Source of the DNA: Thermoplasmatales archaeon
Lineage (GTDB): Archaea > Thermoplasmatota > E2 > DHVEG-1
Length of the DNA: 23,851 nt
NCBI GenBank assembly: GCA_023128855.1
Contig: JAGMDE010000014.1
Span: 1-23,851, forward strand
Direction: 5' to 3'
The position numbers and the translations under genes were made by a program. Each line of letters opens with the position of its first letter. Position 1 is the first letter of the stretch. This document shows, piece after piece, positions 23,774-23,851 of the stretch. Under the pieces are notes generated by a model, which did not search any database, had not been told where the DNA came from, and worked only from the letters and a program-made list of their open reading frames with translations.

Positions 23774-23851
23774 TTATGCCTCCTTTCCCTCAAGTTCAGC
23801 AGTTATTTGACCAATCTCAATCTGATCTTTTTCCTTAAAATTAACTTTTTT
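23774..23851 (-). CDS. Biotinyl carrier protein C-terminus (partial)
   Basis: Only the last 25 codons are in the window: KKVNFKEKDQIEIGQITAEL, then EGKEA and TAA. This is the end of a biotinyl/lipoyl domain, where the second half normally reads ...VxxGDxVxxGQxLAxIE. Its stop lies one base before the carboxyltransferase start, which supports a role as the biotin carrier of the same carboxylase. Confidence 0.7.
   Translation of the reverse strand, partial: KKVNFKEKDQIEIGQITAELEGKEA

Noticed and set aside
1..23851. Mobile element, integrase, attachment site or defence system
   Set aside because: No transposase, recombinase, terminal repeats, tRNA-end duplication, Cas or restriction genes seen.

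Overview
The window is an AT-rich stretch of archaeal chromosome. Archaeal markers are an NMD3-family protein, an archaeal ACT-domain amino-acid regulator, an archaeal/eukaryotic-type TruA, a tRNA gene without an encoded CCA end, a geranylgeranyl-reductase-family flavoprotein, a ferredoxin-dependent 2-oxoacid oxidoreductase (IorAB), and promoters whose TATA-like boxes sit about 25 bases before the start codon. The many secreted peptidase, beta-helix, FG-GAP and PKD proteins fit a protein-degrading Thermoplasmata-type lineage, for example the marine benthic group D relatives. That placement is inference from remembered families, not from a search.

Layout from left to right. 1-943 (minus) is the front of a membrane-anchored Asp-rich (thrombospondin-type-3-like) protein that runs off the window. 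1063-2870 (minus) is an overlapping pair: a THUMP/ThiI-like protein whose ATP-binding loop has decayed, then ketopantoate reductase. 3031-3115 (minus) is tRNA-Leu(CAA), followed by an intergenic region with two strong inverted repeats and a COG2150-type regulator (3354-3860). 4029-11952 (plus) is an export-and-uptake block: a lipid- or amide-cleaving Ntn-hydrolase fused to a PQQ-type propeller, an SNF-family sodium symporter with its 34-residue partner, a subtilisin-like protease fused to a beta-helix, a second beta-helix protein, a small membrane protein, and a relic of a third beta-helix tail. 11970-15646 holds TruA, a secreted protein of unknown role with a 38-residue membrane peptide, a DUF4870/Tic20-like membrane protein, NMD3 and a small lipoprotein.

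15647-18114 (minus) is iorBA, preceded by decayed short reading frames, one of which looks like a MoaD/ThiS-type ubiquitin-fold protein. 18678-20840 (minus) is a secreted seven-motif FG-GAP propeller with PKD domains and a distinctive C-terminal tail. 20943-23851 (minus) is an operon: the end of a biotinyl carrier protein, a methylcrotonyl-CoA-carboxylase-type carboxyltransferase, and a geranylgeranyl-reductase-family FAD enzyme.

Taken together, the genes read as a heterotroph that cuts protein outside the cell (subtilase and possibly the C45-type hydrolase), imports amino acids with sodium (SNF plus small subunit) and oxidises them inside (IorAB for aromatic 2-oxoacids, a leucine-type acyl-CoA carboxylase). 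The least ordinary items are the apparent ATC start of the symporter, the 28-base palindrome at the hydrolase promoter, the catalytically decayed ThiI-like protein, the protease/beta-helix cluster with its shared tail, and the gene relics at 11908-11952 and 18124-18549. No CRISPR array, insertion sequence, integrase or defence system was seen.
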